DNA of 43,599 nucleotides. Origin: Pimelobacter simplex. Its GTDB lineage: Bacteria > Actinomycetota > Actinomycetes > Propionibacteriales > Nocardioidaceae. The DNA lies in the NCBI GenBank assembly GCA_016803235.1, contig JADCLI010000047.1, positions 1 through 43,599 on the forward strand, read 5' to 3'. The notes under the pieces were generated by a model that saw only the letters and a list, made by a program, of their open reading frames with translations, did no database searches and was not told where the DNA came from. Made by a program: the position numbers and the translations under genes. Positions 7,190 to 15,001 of this stretch are shown piece after piece (the first letter of the stretch is position 1; every line of letters begins with the position of its first letter).

Positions 7190-8074
7190 TCACGCGCGAA
7201 TGCGGGACGGGGAGAGCGTCGCACTAGTGATCATCATCGCGATCTCCTTGCGCGAGGCCTGCTCGATCAGCTCGCGGCGCCCGGCCTCACGGACGTCGGC
7301 GGCCTGGGCGTGCAGCACGTCGGCGAGGGGCGTGCCGCGCTCGATCGCGACGGCGACGCCGTGGGCGAACCGGGCGACCACGGTCAGGCCGGTCGTCGCG
7401 GCGAGCCGGTCGAAGGCGTCGGCGACGGGCTCGCCCGTGCGGATCCGGGCCAGCAGCTCGCCGAGCTCCCGCGACAGCTCGCCGCCGCTGCGCCAGACCA
7501 CCCGGTCGAGCGCACCCACCGGTCCCTCGCCCGCGGCGACGCTCAGCGCGAGCAGCTCGGCGACGGTCGGGAACTCGGCGAGCATCGCCGCCTCACGCCG
7601 GCGGACCTGGGCGCTGAGCCGGTGGTCGCGCAGCAGCACCCCGCACACGAACGCACCGAGGCAGGCCACCAGCAGCGGCAGCGGGTTGCCGGGGCGGGTC
7701 CAGGTGCGCAGCACGCCGTAGGCGGCGGCGACCCCGAACCCGACCAGGCCCCACTGCACCTGCTGGACGCGGAACTCGTGGAGAGTGAGCGACGAGCCGC
7801 ACCGGAGCAGCCGCCTGCGCACGGAGGGGGCACCGCCGACCACGCGCTCGACCCCGTCGGCGGCACGACGCAGCGCCGGGCCGAGCAGGACGGCGGCGGT
7901 CGAGCGGGCACCGGCCGGGGCGGTCGTACGGCGGGCGGGGACGAGGTCGCGGACGTAGGGCAGCACCCGGTCCTCCAGCCGGGGCCGGCGGATCGCGACC
8001 GCGCGGGTGGCGACGAGCGCCAGCCCGAGGGACGCGGTGAGGCCGAGCAGGGCACCGGTGAGGGCCGCGCTCAC
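7190..8074 (-). pseudogene. tadC: TadC-like type II secretion F-domain protein, 3' end missing
   Basis: The frame begins at a GTG overlapping the tadB stop (GTGA) and codes for 294 residues: an N-terminal membrane helix (TGALLGLTASLGLALVATRA), a loop, a second hydrophobic pair (WGLVGFGVAAAYGVL, LLVACLGAFVCGVLL), and the T2SS-F cytoplasmic domain (FPTVAELLALSVAAGEGPVGAL through FAHGVAVAIERGTPLADVL). Homologues continue after RKEIAMM with a final membrane helix. Here that is replaced at about 7222 by ITSATLSPSRIRA and a stop. The protein therefore lacks its last transmembrane segment and is probably inactive. In Tad systems TadB and TadC form the inner-membrane platform for type IVc pilus assembly. 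Confidence 0.8.
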
Positions 8075-8922
8075 CGGAGGATCCGTCGTTCGGAGGGCAG
8101 CCGGCCCAGGCGCATCATCAGCCGGTAGGCGACCACGCAGGTGGCGGCGCCCACCGCGAGGACGACCACGCCGGCTGCGGTCCGGTAGCGCTCGATCACG
8201 GTCGGCTGGGTCGACATGACGAGCAGCACGATCCACGGCGCCGCCACCGCGACCCGCGCGCCGTTGACCGCCCAGGACTGCCGGGCCTCGAGCTCGGCGC
8301 GGGTGCGCAGGTCGTCGCGCAGGTAGCCCGACAGGTTGCGCAGCAGGCGCCCGAGCTCGCCGCCGCCCACCTCGCGGGCGATCCGCAGGCCCTCGACCAC
8401 GCGGTCGCCGACCGGGTCGGCGAGCCGGTCCTTGAGCCGGTCGAGGCAGTCGTCGAACCGGCCCGAGACCTGGTAGTCGAGGGCGAAGGCGTCGAACGCG
8501 GGACGCAGCGCGTCGGGGCCGCGGACCGCGAGCGCGGCGACCGCGTCGGGCAGCGACATCCCCGCCCGCACGGCGGAGGCGAGGTCGTCGACAGCCTCGG
8601 GCCAGACCTGCGCGAACTCGCGCCGCCGCCGGCGTACGCGACCGGCGACCACGGCCCACGGCAGGTACGCCGCCCCCGCGCCCAGGACGACCGCGATCGG
8701 CCCGGTCCGGGTCAGGCCGAGGACCACGACGAAGCCGGTGAGGCCCGAGCCGACCGACAGCAGGGCGAGCGAGCGCGGCGCGACCTCGGGCAGGCCCGCC
8801 TCGGTGAGCAGTCGCCGTGCGCGTGAGTCGGACCGGGACGTCCGCTCGGCGCGTGGCCAGCGGAAGGCCGCCCACAGCAACAGGCAGCCGAGACCGAATC
8901 CCAGCCCGACCAGGGCACCCAT
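8071..8922 (-). CDS. tadB: TadB-like pilus assembly membrane protein
   Basis: A complete 283-residue T2SS-F family protein. An N-terminal helix (ALVGLGFGLGCLLLWAAF) is followed by a basic loop and a helical pair (LALLSVGSGLTGFVVVLGL, AVVLGAGAAYLPWAVVAG). The F domain reads FAQVWPEAVDDLASAVRAGMSLPDAVAAL... through VGGGELGRLLRNLSGYLRDD. Two C-terminal membrane helices (VAVAAPWIVLLVMS, AGVVVLAVGAATCVVAYRLM) complete it. It would pair with TadC as the platform of a Flp/Tad type IVc pilus. The gene starts 3 bases after the tadA stop and overlaps tadC by 4 bases. It is the only intact gene of the three, so a working pilus from this locus alone is impossible. Confidence 0.88.
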   Translation of the reverse strand: MGALVGLGFGLGCLLLWAAFRWPRAERTSRSDSRARRLLTEAGLPEVAPRSLALLSVGSGLTGFVVVLGLTRTGPIAVVLGAGAAYLPWAVVAGRVRRRRREFAQVWPEAVDDLASAVRAGMSLPDAVAALAVRGPDALRPAFDAFALDYQVSGRFDDCLDRLKDRLADPVGDRVVEGLRIAREVGGGELGRLLRNLSGYLRDDLRTRAELEARQSWAVNGARVAVAAPWIVLLVMSTQPTVIERYRTAAGVVVLAVGAATCVVAYRLMMRLGRLPSERRILR

Positions 8923-8925
8923 GGC

Positions 8926-9711
8926 TCAGCCCGCCTCTCGGTCCGCCTCGTGGAGCAGCCCCACGACGTCGATCCCGAGCCGTTCGAACTGCTCGAGCCG
9001 CGGCGGCAGCCCGATCCCGCGCCGCAGTGCCCCGTCGCGCCAGTCGAACACCGGCTCGGTCTCGATCACGTCGCCCTCCATCCGGCCCGGGACCGCGACG
9101 ATCTCGGTGACCCGGCGGGCGCCGTACGGGTCGAGGGCGACGTGGACGACGAGGTCGACCGAGGCCGCGACGGTGGGCACGACGAAGCGCGCGGAGATGT
9201 TCTCCCCCGCCAGCAGCGGCAACGTGCAGGCCTTGGTCAGCGCCTCGCGGGCGCTGTTGGCGTGCAGCGTGCACATGCCGGGCAGCCCCGCGTTGAGGGC
9301 GAGCAGCAGGTCGAGACACTCCTCGGCCCGCACCTCTCCCACGATCAGCCGACTCGGTCGCATCCGCAGCGACTCCTTGACCAGGTCGCGGAGCCGGACC
9401 TCACCGGTGCCCTCGAGGCCCTCCTGCCGGGTCTGCATCGCCACCCAGTCGGGGTGGGGGAAGCGGATCTCGAAGACCTCCTCCGCCGAGATCACCCGCT
9501 CCCCACCGGGGATCGCGGCGGCCAGGCAGTTGAGCATCGTGGTCTTGCCGGCCTGGGTGCCGCCGGTGACGAGGATGTTGAGGCCGGCCCGGACCGCGGC
9601 CTCGAGGAAGTGGGCGGCGTGCGGCGTCAGGGTGCCGAGCTGGACCAGCTCGTCGAGGCGCGTGGCGCGGACGACGAACTTCCTGATGTTGACCGCTATG
9701 CATAAAACCAC
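8926..9711 (-). pseudogene. tadA: TadA/CpaF secretion ATPase, N-terminal half missing
   Basis: Homology starts abruptly at VNIRKFVVRATRLDELV (about base 9690) and runs to the normal C-terminus. The part present holds Walker A (GGTQAGKTT), the Asp box (VFEIRFPHPDW), Walker B (SRLIVGEVRAEE) and the His box (GMCTLHANSA), so the ATPase core is readable. Family members are usually about 400-450 residues; here only ~255 remain. The missing part holds the N-terminal helical bundle and the N1 domain needed for hexamer assembly. The first residues of the open frame (MVLCIA) come from unrelated DNA. The gene precedes tadB by 3 bases. The truncated protein is probably not functional. Confidence 0.85.
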
Positions 9712-9929
9712 TGCCAGCGCCGCCGCATCCCGGCGACCCGCCCCGAGGCTCCTCGGACTTGCCCCGCGACTCTAGCTGCCCCTCCGCCAGTCCATGCGCC
9801 CTCAGCCTGCGCCGCAACAGGCGAATCGGCCACCCGCGCGCACTTCGACATCCTCCTCGTCTCAAGAATCCGACGGTTCATCCGGCGCGGAGCATGCCAA
9901 TTGCTCACCAAAGACCGTATCTTCTCCCC

Positions 9930-10535
9930 ATGCCCGACGAGGAGGTCCAGGAGCGCGGCCGCGAGGGCGTGGGAATGGTCAAGGCTTGGCTCGAGGCGAC
10001 CACCTGGATGGAGTTCCCTGTCAACGCGTACGAAGACGGGTTGAGGTGCACCGTTCCACTTCTTTCCGGGAAGAAGAAGTTCGACCTGCGGGGCCACCAC
10101 CTCGGCGACAAGCATCAGCGCCGCGCTCTCTCCGTCGAGTGCAAGCGGTACACGACCAAGGGCGGTCAGCTCAAGGAGTACCGCCGCTTCCTAGCTATTG
10201 CATACAGCTACCACGCGAAGCAGATCGAACTCCTCGGAGGGGCGGTCGACGAGGACTTCTTGTGGGTAACGAGCAACCCCTTCGACAACACCAAGGTCGC
10301 GTGGACTCACCTGCGCACCGAAGAGCATCTACTCGACGCCCTCGCGGACGAGGCCAATGCTGACGTCCTGGGCGATGGTCACGAGATCGACGAGAAGTTG
10401 GCACGGAAGGTTGCTGCCAGCATCTGGCTCCTTGTGTTCGACGAGAGGCAGATGGACGTGACCCTGACGGCCGGCGAACTAAAGAAGGTCATGACAGTGC
10501 TTGAACGAGAGGGGCCAGGACTGTGGCAGCACTGA
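9930..10535 (+). CDS. PD-(D/E)XK nuclease-like protein, first gene of a two-gene unit
   Basis: A 201-residue protein. After an amphipathic first helix (EVQERGREGVGMVKAWLEA) it shows KKKFDLRGHH and then RRALSVECKRYT, placing D52, E70 and K72 in the D...E-x-K order of restriction-endonuclease-fold nucleases. A further strand, DFLWVTSNPF (109-118), fits the fold's fourth strand. The C-terminal half is helical (DEKLARKVAASIWLLVF, ELKKVMTVLER). ATG at 9930 is used because residues upstream of it in the open frame are low-complexity and Arg/Pro-rich. The next gene starts inside its last 13 bases, so the two are coupled. The unit lies between broken tadA and a broken crotonase gene and is visibly less GC-rich than both, which suggests transfer. 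A defence or restriction role is inference; the substrate is unknown. Confidence 0.72.
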   Translation: MPDEEVQERGREGVGMVKAWLEATTWMEFPVNAYEDGLRCTVPLLSGKKKFDLRGHHLGDKHQRRALSVECKRYTTKGGQLKEYRRFLAIAYSYHAKQIELLGGAVDEDFLWVTSNPFDNTKVAWTHLRTEEHLLDALADEANADVLGDGHEIDEKLARKVAASIWLLVFDERQMDVTLTAGELKKVMTVLEREGPGLWQH

Positions 10536-11851
10536 GTGATGCGATGGCCGCAGCCGAAGACGAGACGAACTTGTTCGAGTACGTCCGACAGGTCAAGAGC
10601 GCCGTCGTGCGCTCCGTCGAAGAGCTGGACCCAACTGTCAAGATTCATGACACTGGCCACTTCAACCACAGCGCCGCCCCAGACCTCGTGCTCAGCTGGC
10701 CCGACCGTCCCGGCGAGAGGCCGCTCTATGTCCGACGGTCCTACGACGAGCTCGCCGCCGGCCGCGACGTGCAACGGCTCGCTGAGGTCGCCCCGATCTT
10801 TCTTTCTGTTGGCCGACGAGATGACGGCGACCGGAGCGAAACCCTTCAGCGCCTCGGCGTGACGCAGTCCGAGAACCGATCCGTACTGGTGACCAACGCG
10901 GCCACTGTCGACATGTTCACCGGGTCGCAGGAAAATTCGACCTCGCCCCTGACTGGCGCCGTTGCCGCAGCCATCCTTCCCACCGGCCAGGGCTTAGTCG
11001 ACCAGGAGACGGCCGCGCCGGTCCTCGATGGCGCCGCTGACGTACTCACGCAACTATCGGAAGTCCTCAACGCGGAAGGGCTCTCGCGGGTGACGACGGT
11101 GGCCGCGGTGGTCTCAGCCGCTCACGGTGCCGAGCTGCCAACGACAAGCGACGACGCGGCACCCTTCTCGATGCAGGAAGCCCGAGAGCTCCTGCCGTGG
11201 CTGCTGCGCAGCGAAGGAGTCACAGACAACGCTGAGTTCTGGCGGTTCATCGCTGCCCGCGTGACCGTCCAGCACCTCGAAGCCTTGGCTGCGGAGCTCG
11301 ACGATGTCGAGTTGTCGTCGCTGTGCAACCAGGGAATATCAACCTGGCAGGCGAAGGGCGCCACCTTGGGTCTGTCCATGCGAGCCCAAGGCGACGACAA
11401 CGCCGCTGACGGCTGGTTCATGCGTGCCGGGTTGCTGTCATACGAGACCGGGGATGCCGCATTCCGCTTCCCGACCCTTGGCTACACCCTCAAGAAGCGT
11501 GGAGGCGTATCTAGCGCGACGTGGGAGGCGATCCAGGGTGGGCTCGGGGACGCGCGGCTGATGCAGATTGTCCTACGCGGCCTGGCGCGTTCCATCCGCA
11601 TCGACGCAGAGGAATCCGGCGATGCCCAGGTGGACACCAACGCCATTCTGTCCTCAGTCGAGGATCAGTACTACATCGACCAGGTCACCCTTAGATACGG
11701 GCTCGCCGAGGAGGAACGCCTGATCCGCGTCATGTTCGGTGACCAGATCGCCCACAACGACGGATCGGCGAATGTGCGGGACCTCCTGCTCGCGCTCGCT
11801 CGCGTGGGCGCTTACCGAAACCCGGTCGACTTGACCCATCTGGCCGAGTAG
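10523..11851 (+). CDS. Unrecognised 442-aa protein coupled to the nuclease gene
   Basis: The GTG start overlaps the nuclease gene by 13 bases. Residues ~17-98 look like a degenerate restriction-endonuclease-type domain: a helix (LFEYVRQVKSAVVRSVEEL), then KIHDTGHFNHSAAPDLVLSW, then RPLYVRRSYDEL, and a strand (VAPIFLSVG). The Asp is present but the usual E-x-K strand reads Y-V-R, so nuclease activity is doubtful. Residues ~180-440 are helical, with repeated Leu/Ala-rich segments (ARELLPWLLRSEGV, FWRFIAARVTVQHLEALAAEL), a central TLGYTLKKRGGVSSATWEAI and a C-terminal RLIRVMFGDQIAHNDGSANVRDLLLAL. It has no membrane segments and no ATPase motif. I do not recognise the family. It may be a regulator, sensor or specificity partner of the nuclease; that is inference. 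Confidence 0.7.
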   Translation: MAALSDAMAAAEDETNLFEYVRQVKSAVVRSVEELDPTVKIHDTGHFNHSAAPDLVLSWPDRPGERPLYVRRSYDELAAGRDVQRLAEVAPIFLSVGRRDDGDRSETLQRLGVTQSENRSVLVTNAATVDMFTGSQENSTSPLTGAVAAAILPTGQGLVDQETAAPVLDGAADVLTQLSEVLNAEGLSRVTTVAAVVSAAHGAELPTTSDDAAPFSMQEARELLPWLLRSEGVTDNAEFWRFIAARVTVQHLEALAAELDDVELSSLCNQGISTWQAKGATLGLSMRAQGDDNAADGWFMRAGLLSYETGDAAFRFPTLGYTLKKRGGVSSATWEAIQGGLGDARLMQIVLRGLARSIRIDAEESGDAQVDTNAILSSVEDQYYIDQVTLRYGLAEEERLIRVMFGDQIAHNDGSANVRDLLLALARVGAYRNPVDLTHLAE

Positions 11852-11963
11852 TTCGTCGGCGTGGCCTCAAGCCCGCTGCAGCTCATCGTCGCCTGTGCCG
11901 GATCTTGATTCCACACTCCGGCGGCTCCTGGGAGAGCTGAGCGTCCCTGGACCAGAAGGCATC

Positions 11964-12173
11964 GCGCACGAGATCGCGGACAGGATCGCGGCCAACGGCC
12001 CGCTCGCCGTGCAGGCGATCCTGAAGACGATGCGCGACTCGGAGGGCAAGCACGAGGAGGAGTGCTGGGCCGACGACGCGAAGATCGGGGCGGCGGTGTT
12101 CTCCTCGGAGGACGCCAAGGAGGGCCCGCGCGCCTTCCTTGAGAAGCGCGCGCCCGAGTTCTCCGGTCGCTGA
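11964..12173 (+). pseudogene. C-terminal fragment of an enoyl-CoA hydratase
   Basis: The last ~69 residues (AHEIADRIAANGPLAVQA... ending KEGPRAFLEKRAPEFSGR) match the C-terminal region of crotonase-family hydratases, including the ANGPLAVQA helix and the EGPRAFxEKRxPxFxGR ending. The catalytic core is absent. The upstream boundary at about 11960 marks the right edge of the nuclease unit. GC content rises sharply at this point. A short upstream ATG (11895) is in frame but lies in unrelated sequence. Confidence 0.8.
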
Positions 12174-12456
12174 GCCCGTCCGTCGCCGTCCCCCGCCGCC
12201 CGCCTCCCGGCACCTCCCGTCGCGGAGGGCGGCGACGGTCGCAACTGTCTGTCGCACATAGGGGACACAGCAGCCGACAGCACGAGGCGTGATGCCCGCT
12301 TCTGTGGGAGACCCACGAATCGAGCCCGCATAGATGCAGCGTGGGGTTTGCCCGACTCGTGCCCAGGCAGCGGCGAACCGCTGTCCGGCAAGAAGAACGC
12401 GAGCCCTCTGCCCGGCGCCGCACTTGGTCAACTCGCCGGTCAACAAGATTCCCGAG

Positions 12457-12488
12457 GTAAGAGCCCCTGGGAGTGGTGGGGTTTGAGG
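12457..12488 (+). repeat. Left inverted repeat of the IS256 element
   Basis: It begins G-TA-AGAGCCCC and continues ...GTGGTGGGGTTTGAGG. Over the inner 29 bases (12460-12488) it matches the reverse complement of the right end at 24 positions. Confidence 0.88.
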
Positions 12489-12577
12489 GCCGACGGCGGG
12501 GGGGTGAAGACGTAGGCGGCCATCGGCGGGATCTTCGGTGTGAACGGCGAAGTCACGCACCTGAAGGAGAACCACCG

Positions 12578-13818
12578 ATGGCCTTACCCCCGTCTGCCCT
12601 GTCCGAGATCCTCGAGGGAGGCATTCCGTGCCGGCGATGGCGTGGACCTGATCCGTGAATCGGTCCGGGTCGCGCTCCAAGAACTCATCGAGCTCGAAGC
12701 CACCGACCATATCGGCGCCGCTCCCTACGAGCGGTCCGATGATCGTGTGAACGAGCGCAACGGGCACCGGTCCCGGCAGTTGACCACCAAGGCCGGCGAT
12801 GTCGAGCTGCGGATCCCGAAGCTGCGCAAGGGCTCGTTCTTCCCGATCATCCTCGAACCCCGCCGCCGCATCGATCAGGCGTTGTACGCGGTCGTGATGG
12901 AGGCCTACGTCCACGGCGTCAGCACCCGAAGCGTCGACGACCTGGTCGAAGCGATGGGCGGCACCGGGATCAGCAAGTCGGAGGTCTCTCGGATCTGCGC
13001 CAACCTCGATGAGTCGTGGGCGCGTTCCGCACCCGGCCCCTGGATCACTCGAGTTCCCCTACATCTACTTGGATGCGACCTACCTCCACGTCCGCAACGC
13101 ACCTGGCGAGGGCGGACAGGTCGTGTCGATGGCCGTGGTCGTCGCGACCGGCGTGACCGCCGCCGGGGAGCGGGAGATCCTCGGCCTGGACGTCGGTGAC
13201 AGCGAGGACGAGGTCTTCTGGCGCAGCTTCCTACTGTCCTTGAAGCAACGCGGCCTGTCCGGGGTGCGGCTCGTGATCAGCGACCAGCACGCCGGCCTGG
13301 TCAAGGCCCTGAACCGGGCCTTCCAAGGTGCGGCGCACCAACGCTGTCGGGTCCACTTCGCCCGCAACCTGCTGGCACACGTCCCCAAGGGCCAGGTCGA
13401 CTACGTGGCCGCGGCGTTCCGGATGATCTTCACCCAGCCCAAGCCCGCCGACATCGACGCGGCGTGGGACAAGACCCGCGACGAGCTCGCCGTCAGGTGG
13501 CCCAGGATCGGTCCCTACATGGACGACGCCAAAGCTGAAGTGCTGGCGTTCACCGCGTTCCCGCGCGAGCACTGGCGCAAGATCTGGTCGACCAACCCGC
13601 TCGAGCGGGTCAACAAGGAGATCAAGCGCCGAGGCCGGGTCGTGGGCATCTTCCCCAACGCCGCCGCGGTGATCCGACTGGTCGGCGCGGTGCTGATCGA
13701 CATGCACGACGAATGGATCGCCGGCGACCGCCGCTACCTGTCGGAAGGATCCATGGCCAAGCTCTACGACACCAGCGATACTGACCCAGTCGCCGCGATC
13801 GAGAGCAGCGACGCGTAG
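12578..13818 (+). pseudogene. IS256-family (mutator-type) transposase, frameshifted
   Basis: ATG at 12578 follows an AAGGAG ribosome site. The protein is recognisable along its length: MALPPSALSEILE, then AGDGVDLIRESVRVALQELIE, AGDVELRIPKLRKGSFFP, YVHGVSTRSVDDLVEAMG, the DDE region (IYLDATYLHVRN with Asp; LVISDQHAGLVKAL with Asp; HWRKIWSTNPLERVNKEIKRR with Glu) and the usual ending SEGSMAKLYDTSDTDPVAAIE. The reading frame changes near 12622 (after LSEILEGG), near 13014 (after CANLDE) and again near 13050 (before EFPYIYLDA). Catalytic residues are intact, but one continuous protein cannot be made. An apparent -1 programmed event is unlikely, because three separate shifts would be needed. Confidence 0.92.
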
Positions 13819-13831
13819 GCATCGAGGATCA

Positions 13832-13863
13832 CCTCAAAGCCCACCACCCTACGGGGCTCTGTC
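13832..13863 (-). repeat. Right inverted repeat of the IS256 element
   Basis: It ends CCCACCACCCTACGGGGCTCT-GTC, directly followed by the second copy of the target duplication. The transposase stop lies 13 bases inside it. Confidence 0.88.
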
Positions 13864-13872
13864 ATTCCCGAG

Positions 13873-14234
13873 CAACTCGCCACGCTGCAGGCCTGACCGG
13901 CCGCTCATCCGACAGGGCCAGCGTTCGAACCGACCCGGGAACCGCGCGGTGCGGTGTCGACGTTCCAGACCCACCACTCGAAGGGTCTCATTCCACCCGC
14001 GAACCGAACGGGCATGATCGATTCTCGCTACCGCGCGAGTGCGGTCCGACCTGCCCTTAGGGCCGTATGCCGGCGCCGGGCATCAACGTGCCGTGCCGCG
14101 CCAACTGCCACACCTGACGGGACGCCTCACAACCGGCCTACGCCGCAGCGCGCCTGGCTGGAAGGAAGGGCTGCTCGTTCAGGGGAGCGAAGGAACAACA
14201 TTCAAGCTGCGCACGTCGCGACCTTTGGCTGCTC
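13873..14234. other. Noncoding stretch between the IS element and the TetR gene
   Basis: No convincing gene was found on either strand. Open frames here have no ribosome site and no recognisable protein pattern. A TGCTCCT-A-AGGAGCA palindrome at 14230-14244 overlaps the stop codon of the TetR gene and may help end its transcript. The joined pre-insertion sequence across the IS element also gives no recognisable protein. Confidence 0.5.
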
Positions 14235-14912
14235 CTAAGGAGCAACAGAACCAGCCGCCCCGAGAGCCAAGGTCGGACGTTCATCAGTAGGCGGTTGCCC
14301 TGACCCCGACGAACGGAGTGGCAACAGGACCTCCGCCGCCAAGCGCACGTCGCTTTCTGCGTCGATGAACGACATGCGCCCATTCAGCGCGGCCATCACA
14401 ACACCGTGCCAGACCTGCAAGAGTAGGCGCACCGCCGTCACATCCCGCTGCGTCGGGTCGTCGATGCCGAGCAGCGTCATGATCATCTGACGAAACGTCG
14501 AGTCGATCCGAGTCACGTCCGGAACTGCCGCCGGGTTAGCAATGTTCGACGACAGCACCAAAGCCGAGCCGAGCAATGGCCGTCGCAGCATGCTGCGAGC
14601 CGCGTCCACGAGAGCATCTGCAACCAGCGTCTCGCGCGGAGTCCCGAGATCTATTGAGGAGGTGACCTGCTCGGCGAACCGCTCGACTTGCTGCGCTTGG
14701 ACTGCCACCATCAGGTGCGTCTTGGACGGAAAGTACCGGTACAGCGTGGCGATGCCGACGTCCGCCTCCTTGGCGACGTCGGTCATTTGCAGACCCTCAA
14801 GGCCGGTAGTCGACACCAGGTGCGAGGCGACCCGCAACACGCGATCGCGACGATCACGCTGCTGCGCGGACCGCGGCACCAGCGGGGCGCGTGTCTTGGC
14901 GGGTCGTGCCAT
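14235..14912 (-). CDS. TetR-family transcriptional regulator
   Basis: A 225-residue regulator. The N-terminal DNA-binding domain (about residues 20-70) reads RDRVLRVASHLVSTTGLEGL followed by MTDVAKEADVGIATLYRYFPSK, a standard TetR helix-turn-helix. The C-terminal ligand domain (VADALVDAARSMLRR..., VTAVRLLLQVWHGVVMAALNGRMS) resembles the actinobacterial group that controls lipid, steroid or CoA-thioester catabolism, but the ligand cannot be named. It is last in a leftward group after the LLM oxidoreductase (gap 89 bases) and has its own GAAGGAG ribosome site. It most likely responds to a CoA thioester or substrate of the surrounding pathway. Confidence 0.88.
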   Translation of the reverse strand: MARPAKTRAPLVPRSAQQRDRRDRVLRVASHLVSTTGLEGLQMTDVAKEADVGIATLYRYFPSKTHLMVAVQAQQVERFAEQVTSSIDLGTPRETLVADALVDAARSMLRRPLLGSALVLSSNIANPAAVPDVTRIDSTFRQMIMTLLGIDDPTQRDVTAVRLLLQVWHGVVMAALNGRMSFIDAESDVRLAAEVLLPLRSSGSGQPPTDERPTLALGAAGSVAP

Positions 14913-15001
14913 GAGTGGACTCCTTCATCAGGACCGCTCGGCCCCCATGCTTCTGCTGGATTCTAGTTGCGGCGCGGCCTACCGCCGCGCCGCCTGATGG
15001 A

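Larger units (their letters stand above)
12457..13863 (+). mobile_element. IS256-family insertion sequence with 9-bp target duplication
   Basis: The element is bounded by imperfect inverted repeats (12457-12488 and 13832-13863). They are flanked by a perfect 9-bp direct repeat, ATTCCCGAG, at 12448-12456 and 13864-13872. Eight- to nine-base duplications are normal for IS256-family elements. Total length is 1407 bp and it carries a single transposase gene. The intact duplication shows the copy arrived by transposition and has not recombined since. The transposase has frameshifts, so this copy could only move if helped in trans. Confidence 0.93.

Noticed and set aside
8075..9319. Upstream extension of the tadC reading frame through tadB and tadA
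   Set aside because: It is Arg/Pro-rich shadow translation; the GTG overlapping the tadB stop is the true start.
7190..9711. Attachment-site direct repeats flanking the tad fragment
   Set aside because: The bases around 7222 and 9690 were compared by eye and share no convincing core.
12174..12447. Possible gene between the crotonase fragment and the IS element, also joined across the IS target site
   Set aside because: The restored sequence gives open frames but no recognisable protein and no ribosome site.
13925..13960. A GTTCGAACC stretch resembling a tRNA T-arm loop
   Set aside because: No acceptor, D or anticodon arms could be built around it; it looks like chance in GC-rich DNA.
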